Positions 1 through 7,360 of a stretch of 64,000 bases of DNA are shown here, piece by piece. The notes beneath the pieces were generated by a model. That model was not told where the DNA came from. It saw nothing but the letters and a program-made list of their open reading frames with translations, and did no database searches. Numbering within the stretch: position 1 is the stretch's first letter; the number at the start of each line of letters is the position of its first letter. The stretch comes from Ensifer adhaerens. Lineage in GTDB: Bacteria > Pseudomonadota > Alphaproteobacteria > Rhizobiales > Rhizobiaceae. The DNA is taken from positions 434,001-498,000 of the forward strand of contig NZ_PNFP01000001.1 of the NCBI RefSeq assembly GCF_002940685.1. Reading direction: 5' to 3'. Made by a program: the position numbers and the translations under genes.

Positions 1-390
1 TGCGCCGGAGCGGATGCCGTCGGCAAAGGCGCCCATGGCGGCGAGCACGCCGTTGACGTCGGGCATCACGTCCTTGCCGTCGACGAGGATAGGGCGGTTG
101 CCGCGGTTGCGCAGCGCCGTGTGCAGTACGGCGCGCTCCTCGGTGATGTTGATGATGTCGCCGCGGAACATGGCGTCGCGCTTCTCCTCGACTTTTGCCG
201 CCTTGGCGAGCGCCTCGAGGCCATCCAGCACCTTGTCGTTGACGGCGCATTTCGAATAGTCGAACAAGAGATCGCCGAGCGTGGTGCTGAAACGCTGGAA
301 GCGCCCGGCGTCGCTGGCGAAGGCCGCGCGGATATCGGTTGCGTTGGTCTCGGCGGCAGTTGCTTTGAGTTGGTCGACAAGCGCTTTCAT
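1..390 (-). CDS. pgi: Glucose-6-phosphate isomerase, N-terminal 130 residues (cut by window edge)
   Basis: Interconverts glucose 6-phosphate and fructose 6-phosphate in the cytoplasm. Reading the minus strand from the ATG whose complement is at 388-390 gives an open frame that runs off the window at base 1. It begins [19 protein letters not shown] and contains the family stretches [20 protein letters not shown] and [18 protein letters not shown], which are typical of the N-terminal SIS-fold region of bacterial Pgi. A good ribosome binding site (AAGGAG) lies 8 bases before the ATG. The catalytic C-terminal part lies outside the window. It follows fadD on the same strand, but a hairpin terminator at 471-495 separates the two, so pgi probably has its own promoter in 391-470. 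Confidence 0.93.
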   Translation of the reverse strand, partial: MKALVDQLKATAAETNATDIRAAFASDAGRFQRFSTTLGDLLFDYSKCAVNDKVLDGLEALAKAAKVEEKRDAMFRGDIINITEERAVLHTALRNRGNRPILVDGKDVMPDVNGVLAAMGAFADGIRSGA

Positions 391-470
391 CGCGGGGCTC
401 CTTGGTCGGACAGGGGTGTCGGACAATCGCCTGCGTAGCTATTCGCTTTAAGTGGACCAAATCAAGACTG

Positions 471-495
471 GAAAACCGCCAAAGCGGCGGTTTTC
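471..495 (-). terminator. Intrinsic terminator after fadD
   Basis: GAAAACCGCC and GGCGGTTTTC form a perfect 10-bp inverted repeat around a 5-base loop. Read on the minus strand the 3' arm ends in a T-run, as expected for a rho-independent terminator. It sits 35 bases after the fadD stop and before pgi. The plus strand also has a T-run further on, so it may work in both directions. Confidence 0.75.
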
Positions 496-529
496 AGGAT
501 TTTTTAAATCGTTTGAATTTTGCAGTAGT

Positions 530-2230
530 TTACCCGCGCAGATCCTTGCGCAGGATCTTGCCGACATTGGTCTTCGGCAGTTCGGTGCGGAATTCGACGA
601 ACCGCGGGCGCTTGTAGTTGGTCAGGTTGGCGGCGCAATGGCGCTTGACCTCCTCTTCCGTCAGCGAGGGGTCCTTCCTGACCACGAAGAGCTTCACCGC
701 TTCGCCGGAATGCTCGTCCGGAATGCCGATCGCCGCGCATTCGAGGATGCCCGGATGGGTCATCGCCACCTCCTCGATCTCGTTCGGGAAGACGTTGAAA
801 CCCGAGACCAGGATCATGTCCTTCTTGCGGTCGACGATCTTGACGAGACCGTCGGCGTTCATGAAGCCGATGTCGCCCGAGCGGAAGAAGCCGTCCGGCG
901 AGATCGCCTTGGCGGTTTCGTCCGGGCGCTGCCAGTAGCCGGCCATCACCTGCGGACCACGGATGCAGATCTCGCCGACCTCGCCGATCGCCAGCGTGTT
1001 GCCCTGGTCGTCGCGGATTTCCACGTCGGTGGACGGGATCGGCATGCCGATCGTGCCGGTGAATTCGGTTGCGTCGAGAATGTTGGCTGTTGCCACCGGC
1101 GAGGTCTCCGACAGGCCGTAGCCTTCGGCGATCGAGCAGCCGGTCATCTGTTTCCAGCGCTCCGCCACCGGACGCTGGATCGCCATGCCGCCGCCAAAGG
1201 TCAGCATCAGCGACGAGAAGTCGAGCTTCTGGAACTCCGCATTGTTCATCAGCGCGTTGAACAGCGTGTTGAGGCCCGGGAAGATATTGGTCTTGTACTT
1301 GCCGAGTTCCTTGACGAAGCCCGGAATGTCGCGCGGATTGGGGATCAGGATGTTGTTGCCGCCGGTGGCAAGGCCCATCAGCGAATTCACCGTCAGCGCG
1401 AAGATATGGTAGAGCGGCAGCGCGCACATGAAGACGAGATTGTCCGGCCGGGCGCGCGAGCGGAACGCCGTCTGAAACCAGATTTCCATCTGCGCCATGT
1501 TCGACAGCAGGTTCGAATGGGTGAGCGTCGCGCCCTTCGAGACGCCCGTCGTGCCGCCGGTATATTGCAGGAAGGCGACGTCGCTGGCGGCGACGTTGGG
1601 CTTCGTCAGCTTGGCTCGCCCGCCCTTGGCAAGGACGTCCTTGAACGAAAGGTGTCCGGGGATCGACCAGGCGGGAACCAGCTTCTTGACCCGGCGGACC
1701 ACCAGATTGACGATCGCGCCCTTCAGGCCGAGCATGTCGCCCATGGTCGCGACGACGACGTGCTTGACCGAGGTCTTGTCGACCACCTGCTGCACGGTGT
1801 GCGCGAAGTTCTCCAGAACGAAGATCGCCTTGGCGCCGGAATCGGTGAGCTGGTGCTGCAGCTCGCGCGGCGTGTAGAGCGGGTTGACGTTGACGACGGT
1901 GAAGCCGGCCCTGAGGATGCCGTAGACGATGACCGGGTTCTGCAGGATGTTCGGCATCATCACCGCGACGCGGTCGCCCTTGGCAAGGCCGAGCGATTGC
2001 AGCCAGGCGCCGATTTTGGCGGACTGGGCGTTGAGATCGGCAAAGCTCAGCGTCTTGCCCATGCAGGTGAAGGCCGGGCGGTTCGAATAGCGGGCGACGG
2101 CATGGTCGAAGAATTCGCCGATCGACTTGTAGGGCAGGGGGCCAATTTCGGCGGCTATTCCGGGTGGATAGGATTTCAGCCAGATCTTGCCTGGGCTGAT
2201 ACCCGTCTGTTGTGCGCTGACTTCCGCCAT
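530..2230 (-). CDS. fadD: Long-chain fatty-acid--CoA ligase
   Basis: Activates long-chain fatty acids to acyl-CoA with ATP before beta-oxidation; peripheral to the inner membrane. The 566-residue product has the ANL-superfamily order: the P-loop-like motif YTGGTTGVSKGA at about residue 210, the adenylate motif EGYGLSETSP, and the C-terminal hinge/lid with KDMILVSGFNVFPNEIEE. The frame extends 49 codons further upstream, but I prefer the ATG at 2230 (MAEVSAQQ) because GGGAGAGAGG lies just before it and the upstream residues look non-coding. A palindrome about 130 bases upstream (2362-2377) resembles the ones before the acyl-CoA dehydrogenase operon and the nitronate monooxygenase. In S. meliloti, fadD mutants are known to be altered in surface motility, so the gene may matter beyond catabolism. 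Confidence 0.93.
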   Translation of the reverse strand: MAEVSAQQTGISPGKIWLKSYPPGIAAEIGPLPYKSIGEFFDHAVARYSNRPAFTCMGKTLSFADLNAQSAKIGAWLQSLGLAKGDRVAVMMPNILQNPVIVYGILRAGFTVVNVNPLYTPRELQHQLTDSGAKAIFVLENFAHTVQQVVDKTSVKHVVVATMGDMLGLKGAIVNLVVRRVKKLVPAWSIPGHLSFKDVLAKGGRAKLTKPNVAASDVAFLQYTGGTTGVSKGATLTHSNLLSNMAQMEIWFQTAFRSRARPDNLVFMCALPLYHIFALTVNSLMGLATGGNNILIPNPRDIPGFVKELGKYKTNIFPGLNTLFNALMNNAEFQKLDFSSLMLTFGGGMAIQRPVAERWKQMTGCSIAEGYGLSETSPVATANILDATEFTGTIGMPIPSTDVEIRDDQGNTLAIGEVGEICIRGPQVMAGYWQRPDETAKAISPDGFFRSGDIGFMNADGLVKIVDRKKDMILVSGFNVFPNEIEEVAMTHPGILECAAIGIPDEHSGEAVKLFVVRKDPSLTEEEVKRHCAANLTNYKRPRFVEFRTELPKTNVGKILRKDLRG

Positions 2231-2361
2231 GACCTCTCTCCCTCTGGTCGCCACAGGCTGGCCTGATCGCGGCCTGAGAAAATCCCTCCAGATCCTCTCA
2301 TGCCGATGAAGATGATGCTTTTGCGACACCTCTTCAAGCTGAGATTCGGGATTATATAACT

Positions 2362-2377
2362 TTGACGTAAACGTCAA
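2362..2377. promoter_or_regulatory. Palindromic operator candidate upstream of fadD
   Basis: TTGACGT-AA-ACGTCAA is a 16-bp palindrome with perfect 7-bp arms. Its right half with flank, CGTAAACGTCAA, is identical to the right half of the longer palindromes at 23389-23414 and 57699-57724. It lies between fadD (minus) and the MFS gene (plus), so it could act on either. The shared sequence and the shared acyl-CoA function of the genes support an operator; the binding protein is not known from this window. Confidence 0.6.
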
Positions 2378-2566
2378 CTGAGCTTACGGTTAACAGGCGC
2401 CGGCGACCCTCGCGGAAAAGTATGACGAGAACCGCAAAAGCTTTGCCTGCCGCGGGAAAAACCTGTATTGCATTGCAGCATATCGCTGTTGCTCCAATTC
2501 AACATCCGCCGACATATCCCCCAGATTTTTCTCCGGCCGCAAGGCCCGGCGACACTGGCCATTGCC

Positions 2567-3802
2567 ATGAGTGAACCCATGTGTGACGAAGCCTTCTCCT
2601 CTGCCGTCGATCCGCGCCGGGCCCGCGTTTCCGCCGCCGAAGTGGCGCTCGCCGTCGGCGGCTTCGGGATCGGCACCGGCGAATTCGCGATCATGGGACT
2701 CCTGCCGCAGGTTGCCGAAGACGTATCGGTTTCGGTGCCCCAGGCCGGCTGGGTCATCAGCGCCTATGCGCTCGGCGTCGTCGTCGGTGCGCCGTTGATC
2801 GCGGTGCTCGCCGCCCGCTTCTCGCGCTTCCGGGTGCTTTTGGTCCTGATGCTGGTTTTTGCGATCGGCAATTTTGCGAGCACGATCGCTCCGGATTTCT
2901 ACACGCTGATTGCCGCGCGCTTCTTCGCCGGCCTGCCGCATGGCGCCTATTTCGGCGTGGCTGCGCTGGTGGCCGCCGGCCTTGCGGCGCCGAACCAGCG
3001 GGCCCGCGCCGTCGGCCGGGTAATGATGGGGCTGACCATCGCCACCCTCTTCGGCACCCCGCTCGTCGCCTGGTTCGGCCAGGCGCTCGGCTGGCGCTCC
3101 GCCTTCGCGATCGTCGGTGCCATCAGCCTCCTGACCATGGCGCTCACCTTCGTCCACGTGCCGAGGGACAAGGGCAACCCGAAGGCGACGCCGCTTCGCG
3201 AACTGGGTGCGCTCGGCAAGTTGCAGGTCTGGCTGATGCTCGGTATCTGCGCCATCGGCTGCGGCGGCATGTTCGCCGTCTTCAGCTACATCACGCCGGC
3301 ACTGACCGAGGTCGCCGGTGTTTCGCTTGCCAACGTGCCAATCATGCTTTCGGTCTTTGGCGCCGGCATGATCCTCGGCAACATCGTCGGCGCGCGGCTT
3401 GCCGACTGGGCGCTGCTGCCTGCGATCGGCATCGCCATCGTCTTCAACATCTTTGCCTATGTGCTCTTCTATTTCACCATGGGTAATCCATGGATCGCCA
3501 TCGTCAACGTCCTCTTCATCGGCGGCGGCTTTGCCGTCGTTCCGGGCGTGCAGACGCGGCTGATGGATGTCGCGGGCGAAGCTCAGACCTTGGCCGCGGC
3601 CCTTAGCCACTCCGCCTTCAATCTCGCCAACGCACTCGGCGCCTGGCTGGGCGGCGTTTCGATCGCGGCGGGTTACGGCTGGACCTCCACCGGTCTCGTC
3701 GGCGCGGTTCTCGGCGTGGCCGGCTTCGGTATCTTTCTCGCCTCGGTCTTCGTCGATCGCGCACAGCCTGCCCGTATGGCTGCAAAACCTGCGGCGGAAT
3801 GA
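2567..3802 (+). CDS. MFS transporter, DHA1 (AraJ/YdhP-like) family exporter
   Basis: Proton-driven efflux of a small molecule across the inner membrane is the usual role; the substrate cannot be read from sequence. The 411-residue protein has about 12 hydrophobic segments. It starts the transport domain with VALAVGGFGIGTGEFAIMGL, a signature of AraJ/sugar-efflux-type DHA1 members, and carries GWVISAYALGVVVGAP and RFFAGLPHGAYFG, which are also typical. I chose the ATG at 2567 (MSEPMCDEAF); the frame is open 33 codons upstream but those residues are not membrane-like. The ribosome binding site is weak. The gene is divergent from fadD and alone on this strand until 3990. Confidence 0.85.
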   Translation: MSEPMCDEAFSSAVDPRRARVSAAEVALAVGGFGIGTGEFAIMGLLPQVAEDVSVSVPQAGWVISAYALGVVVGAPLIAVLAARFSRFRVLLVLMLVFAIGNFASTIAPDFYTLIAARFFAGLPHGAYFGVAALVAAGLAAPNQRARAVGRVMMGLTIATLFGTPLVAWFGQALGWRSAFAIVGAISLLTMALTFVHVPRDKGNPKATPLRELGALGKLQVWLMLGICAIGCGGMFAVFSYITPALTEVAGVSLANVPIMLSVFGAGMILGNIVGARLADWALLPAIGIAIVFNIFAYVLFYFTMGNPWIAIVNVLFIGGGFAVVPGVQTRLMDVAGEAQTLAAALSHSAFNLANALGAWLGGVSIAAGYGWTSTGLVGAVLGVAGFGIFLASVFVDRAQPARMAAKPAAE

Positions 3803-3989
3803 CCGGCCCATCGAAAGAAGGCCGGAGGCTCCTGTACCCTCCTAAATTTTTCTGTCATGTCCCGCCGCTAGCGTCGATCTTGGCCCTGAAACTACCGTAA
3901 AGCAGGGGCAAAGGGCGGCGCTTGGGCGTCAGACAGGCTGGCAAGGCCTCGGGATTGTTGTAAGCTCGTCGAAAGACGGAGGATCATTG

Positions 3990-5150
3990 GTGCAATTGGG
4001 CAATCGTGAACGAGAGAATTTTGTCGTGGAGCCGAGGCTCCTCGGGCAAACGGCTATTTCGCGCCACGCCCTGGTCGGCCCCATGACCGCAGCCCGCTGG
4101 ATGCTGGTCTTCGTTCTGCTTGCCGGCGTCTACTTCTTCCATGGTTTCGTCGTGCCGGTGCTGGCCGCCGTCGTCATCGGCTTTGCCAGCTGGCCGATTT
4201 ATCGCCGGCTGCTTGCCGGCGTGAACGGCAACCGGACGCTGGCCGCCAGCATCGCGCTTGTCTGCGTCATTTCCTTCATCGTCGTCCCGATCTCGATCGC
4301 GGCCGTTTATGCGGTCGACGAAGTGCGCGACTGGGTCGTCTGGGCCGTCGAGACCAATGCCAACGGTGCCGTCGTGCCCGCATGGCTGTCGAGCATTCCG
4401 ATTGCCGGTGTCTGGCTTGGCGAGCAATGGGTCAAGCATATCGGCCACCCGGGCGCACTCGGCGAACTGGTCCAGCTTGTCAGCGGTTCCAACATCGGCA
4501 ACATCTACCGCGGCGTCCTGGTCGTCGGTGCCTCGACGTTCCATGCCTTCCTGACGCTGCTGTTCATGCTGATCACGCTGTTCTTCGTCTATCGCGACGG
4601 ACAGTCTTTCTCCGGCCAGCTCGATCGCCTCGGTGAGCGCATCTTCCCGATGCGCTGGGAACGGCTGTCGCGGGTCGTGCCGCTGACGATCAGCTCGACC
4701 GTGACCGGCATGGGCATCATCGCCATCGGCGAGGGTATCGTGCTCGGTGTTGCCTATTGGCTCGCCGGCGTGCCGTCGCCGGTAACCCTTGGCATCATCA
4801 CCGGCCTGATGGCGCTCATCCCCGGCGGTGCGCCGCTCTGTTTCACCCTGGTTTCGGTCTATCTTGTCGCCAGCGGCTCACCCATTCACGGTCTGGCGCT
4901 GTTCACCTGGGGCACGACCGAACTCTTCATCGTCGACAAGACGCTGCGCCCGCGCCTCGTCGGCGGCCCGATCAAGCTCCCCTTCCTGCCGACCTTCTTC
5001 GGCCTCGTCGGCGGGGTGAAGACCATGGGTTTCCTCGGCCTCTTCGTCGGCCCGGTGCTGATGGCGCTGCTCGTCGCCATCTGGCGTGAGTGGATGCGCG
5101 AAGTCGCCACGCCCACCGAAACGGGCGTCGACCACATTATCAAGGGCTGA
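3990..5150 (+). CDS. AI-2E family (PerM/YdiK-type) membrane protein
   Basis: A polytopic inner-membrane protein of about 386 residues and roughly eight membrane segments. Family hallmarks are the N-terminal pair of helices followed by PIYRRLLAGVNGNRTLAA, the central LFFVYRDGQ, and the C-terminal GLMALIPGGAPLCF and KLPFLPTFFGLVGGVKTMG. Some family members export the AI-2 signal or exchange sodium for protons; which applies here is unknown. GGAGG at 3978-3982 points to a GTG start at 3990, with TTG at 3987 the alternative; neither is ATG. The gene stands alone, and 226 bases separate it from the kdp operon. Confidence 0.82.
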   Translation: MQLGNRERENFVVEPRLLGQTAISRHALVGPMTAARWMLVFVLLAGVYFFHGFVVPVLAAVVIGFASWPIYRRLLAGVNGNRTLAASIALVCVISFIVVPISIAAVYAVDEVRDWVVWAVETNANGAVVPAWLSSIPIAGVWLGEQWVKHIGHPGALGELVQLVSGSNIGNIYRGVLVVGASTFHAFLTLLFMLITLFFVYRDGQSFSGQLDRLGERIFPMRWERLSRVVPLTISSTVTGMGIIAIGEGIVLGVAYWLAGVPSPVTLGIITGLMALIPGGAPLCFTLVSVYLVASGSPIHGLALFTWGTTELFIVDKTLRPRLVGGPIKLPFLPTFFGLVGGVKTMGFLGLFVGPVLMALLVAIWREWMREVATPTETGVDHIIKG

Positions 5151-5281
5151 CCGCACCCTCGATCGGCCGTCGGCATCCGGCGGCCGGCCGGCTCGGCTCC
5201 CTGAAGCGCCAGGCGTTTTCCAGCCAGGCAGATCTGCGCGCCGGGTGCCACCCGCTGCCGGTGACCAGCCCGTCAGGCGTC

Positions 5282-5300
5282 TTTATCTTTTCCTTACGCC
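5282..5300 (+). promoter_or_regulatory. KdpE-box-like sequence upstream of the kdp operon
   Basis: TTTATCTTTTCCTTACGCC matches 14 of 19 positions of the E. coli kdpFABC KdpE site as I remember it (T-rich core flanked by TTTAT and TTACRCC). It lies 77 bases before the first kdp open frame, in the only AT-rich part of the upstream region. The operon encodes its own KdpD/KdpE pair, so autoregulated induction at low potassium is the expected logic. Confidence 0.5.
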
Positions 5301-5327
5301 TCCTTCCGACCATCGCAATCGATAATT

Positions 5328-5368
5328 GACCCGCTGCGGGTCCAAGATCCGGACCTCAACAGTCCGGA
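5328..5368 (+). promoter_or_regulatory. Two inverted repeats in the kdp leader
   Basis: GACCCGC-T-GCGGGTC (5328-5342) is a tight palindrome that looks more like a protein site than an RNA hairpin. TCCGGAC and GTCCGGA (5348-5354 and 5362-5368) form a 7-bp stem with a 7-base loop. The second stem includes part of the GGAGA ribosome binding site of the first small gene, so it could limit its translation. Functions are inferred from position only. Confidence 0.4.
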
Positions 5369-5376
5369 GAATTTGC

Positions 5377-5460
5377 ATGTCCGATGTTCTTTTCCTCGCC
5401 GCCGGCATCGGCGGCTTTGTCGTGTTTGCGCTTTATGCGCGCGCGCTGAGCCGGCTTTAG
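5377..5460 (+). CDS. Small membrane peptide leading the kdp operon
   Basis: A 27-residue open frame, MSDVLFLAAGIGGFVVFALY followed by ARALSRL, is a single hydrophobic helix with a short basic tail. GGAGA lies 7 bases before its ATG. Its stop codon TAG forms part of the strong AGGAGG site of the next gene (kdpF), so the two are likely translationally coupled. Size and topology match KdpF, but the C-terminal RPERF-type ending of KdpF is missing. It may be a second KdpF-like stabilising peptide or a new small subunit. I do not recognise a characterised homologue. Confidence 0.65.
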   Translation: MSDVLFLAAGIGGFVVFALYARALSRL

Positions 5461-5469
5461 GAGGGCGTT

Positions 5470-5556
5470 ATGTTCGAAGCCCTGATCGGTCTCGCCGTCG
5501 CCGTAGCACTTGCGGCCTACCTCGTCGTCACCCTCGTTCGCCCGGAACGGTTCTGA
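5470..5556 (+). CDS. kdpF: K+-transporting ATPase small subunit KdpF
   Basis: A 28-residue single-helix peptide, MFEALIGLAVAVALAAYLVV plus TLVRPERF, that stabilises the KdpABC complex in the inner membrane. Its length and the C-terminal ERF ending match E. coli KdpF (29 residues, ending AERF). AGGAGGGCGTT immediately before the ATG is a very strong ribosome binding site. It follows the first small peptide after 9 bases and is separated from kdpA by 81 bases that contain a perfect hairpin. Confidence 0.88.
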   Translation: MFEALIGLAVAVALAAYLVVTLVRPERF

Positions 5557-5588
5557 CGCTCTAGCCAACCAGAAGAGGTCACGGTGAG

Positions 5589-5609
5589 TTTGGGCCGACG
5601 CGGCCCAAA
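5589..5609 (+). other. Intercistronic hairpin between kdpF and kdpA
   Basis: TTTGGGCCG-ACG-CGGCCCAAA is a perfect 9-bp stem with a 3-base loop in the 81-base gap. There is no T-run after it, so it is not a good terminator. An mRNA stability or processing role is possible. Confidence 0.55.
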
Positions 5610-5637
5610 GTCGTTGTGATCCAGCGGAGAAATCCTC

Positions 5638-7347
5638 ATGTCTATCATCGGGTGGCTGCAGATCAGCCTCCTCTTCATCGCCGTCCTGATCGTCATCAAG
5701 CCATTGGGGCTTTACATGGCGCGGGTCTTCTCCGGTGAACGCAACGTCTTTTCGCCCGTCCTCGGCCCCGTCGAGAGCGGCCTCTATCTCGCCGCCGGCG
5801 TCGATCCCAAGAAGGAACAGGGCTGGCTCGCCTATACGATGTCGATGCTCGCCTTCAGCCTCGTCGGCTTCGTCTCGCTCTATGCGATCCTGAGGCTGCA
5901 GGCCTATCTGCCGATGAACCCTCAAGGGTTCGCCGGCATGCCTTCCGATCTCGCCTTCAATACGGCGGTGAGCTTCGTCACCAACACCAACTGGCAGAAC
6001 TACGGCGGCGAAACCACGCTCAGCCATTTCAGCCAGATGGCCGGCCTGACGGTGCACAATTTCGTCTCGGCTGCGACCGGCATCGCCATGGCGCTCGCCG
6101 TCACTCGCGCCTTTGCCCGCTCCAACGCCTCGACCGTCGGCAATTTCTGGGTCGACCTCACCCGTTCGACGCTCTACGTGCTTCTGCCGATCGCCGTCGT
6201 CATGGCCCTTGCCATGGTCTGGTCCGGCCTGCCGCAGACCTTCAACGCCGACCTGACGGCAACGACGCTCGAAGGCGCCAAGCAGACGATCTCGGTCGGT
6301 CCGGTTGCGAGCCAGGAAGCGATCAAGCAGCTCGGCACCAATGGCGGTGGCTTCTTCAACGTCAACGCCGCCCATCCGTTCGAGAACCCGACGGCGTTCT
6401 CCAACTACCTCAACATCTTCTCGATGCTGTCGATCTCGGCAGCGCTCGTCTACACCTTCGGTCAGATGGTCGGTAACCGCCGCCAGGGCTGGGCCTTCAT
6501 CGCCGTCACCGCGATCCTTTTGATCTCGGGCGTCGCCGTCGTCTACTGGGCGGAAGCCCAGGGCAACTCGATCCTGACCGCACTCGGTCTCGATGCGGCC
6601 CAGGGCAACATGGAAGGTAAGGAAGTCCGCTTCGGCCAGGCAATGACGGCGCTCTACGCGGCGGTCACGACCGGCCTGTCGGACGGTGGCGTCAACGGCA
6701 TGCACGGTTCGTTCACCGGTCTTGGCGGTCTCGTGCCGATGTTCCTGATGCAGCTCGGCGAAGTTCTGCCCGGCGGCGTCGGTTCCGGTCTCTACGGCAT
6801 GGTCGTCTTTGCGATCCTCGCCGTCTTCGTCGCCGGCCTGATGGTTGGCCGCACGCCGGAACTGCTCGGCAAGAAGATCGAGAGCCGCGAGATGAAGTAC
6901 GCGATGTTCGCGGTCCTCATCCTGCCGGTGACGATCCTCGGCTTCACATCCGTCTCGGCCATGCTGCCCTTCGCCGTTGCGAGCGTAGGTACGGCGGGCC
7001 CGCACGGGCTGTCGGAAATCCTCTACGGCTTTACGTCGGCGGCCGGCAACAACGGCTCGGCCTTTGGCGGCCTCACCGGCAATACGCCCTGGTACAACAC
7101 CACGCTCGGTCTCGCGATGCTGCTCGGCCGCTTCGCCTATGCCGTTCCGGTGATGGCGATCGCCGGCTCGATCGCAGTCAAGACCCGCGTGCCGGCCTCC
7201 AAGGGCACCTTCCCGACCGACACGCCGCTCTTCGTCGGCCTGCTTGTCGGCATCATCCTCATTCTCGGCGGGCTGCAGTTCTTCCCGGCGCTCGCTCTTG
7301 GTCCCATCGTCGAGCATTTCTCGATGCTTGCCGGTCAGACCTTCTAA
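5638..7347 (+). CDS. kdpA: K+-transporting ATPase subunit A (channel-like subunit)
   Basis: The potassium-binding and translocating subunit of the high-affinity KdpFABC pump in the inner membrane. The 569-residue length is normal for the family and about ten membrane helices are visible. Selectivity-filter loops can be seen, including [10 protein letters not shown] and [10 protein letters not shown] with downstream AHPFENP, the conserved [19 protein letters not shown], and the late loop [14 protein letters not shown]. The ATG at 5638 follows GGAGAAA. kdpB starts 13 bases after the stop, so kdpA belongs to one operon with kdpF, kdpB, kdpC, kdpD and kdpE. Confidence 0.97.
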   Translation: MSIIGWLQISLLFIAVLIVIKPLGLYMARVFSGERNVFSPVLGPVESGLYLAAGVDPKKEQGWLAYTMSMLAFSLVGFVSLYAILRLQAYLPMNPQGFAGMPSDLAFNTAVSFVTNTNWQNYGGETTLSHFSQMAGLTVHNFVSAATGIAMALAVTRAFARSNASTVGNFWVDLTRSTLYVLLPIAVVMALAMVWSGLPQTFNADLTATTLEGAKQTISVGPVASQEAIKQLGTNGGGFFNVNAAHPFENPTAFSNYLNIFSMLSISAALVYTFGQMVGNRRQGWAFIAVTAILLISGVAVVYWAEAQGNSILTALGLDAAQGNMEGKEVRFGQAMTALYAAVTTGLSDGGVNGMHGSFTGLGGLVPMFLMQLGEVLPGGVGSGLYGMVVFAILAVFVAGLMVGRTPELLGKKIESREMKYAMFAVLILPVTILGFTSVSAMLPFAVASVGTAGPHGLSEILYGFTSAAGNNGSAFGGLTGNTPWYNTTLGLAMLLGRFAYAVPVMAIAGSIAVKTRVPASKGTFPTDTPLFVGLLVGIILILGGLQFFPALALGPIVEHFSMLAGQTF

Positions 7348-7360
7348 AGGAATTCGACAC

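Noticed and set aside
452-2266. Plus-strand open frame of 604 codons opposite fadD
   Set aside because: Antisense frame without motifs; fadD is clear on the other strand.
3803-3825. CCGGCC/GGCCGG inverted repeat after the MFS gene as a terminator
   Set aside because: The stem is only 6 bp, the loop is 11 bases and no T-run follows directly; TTTTT comes 21 bases later.
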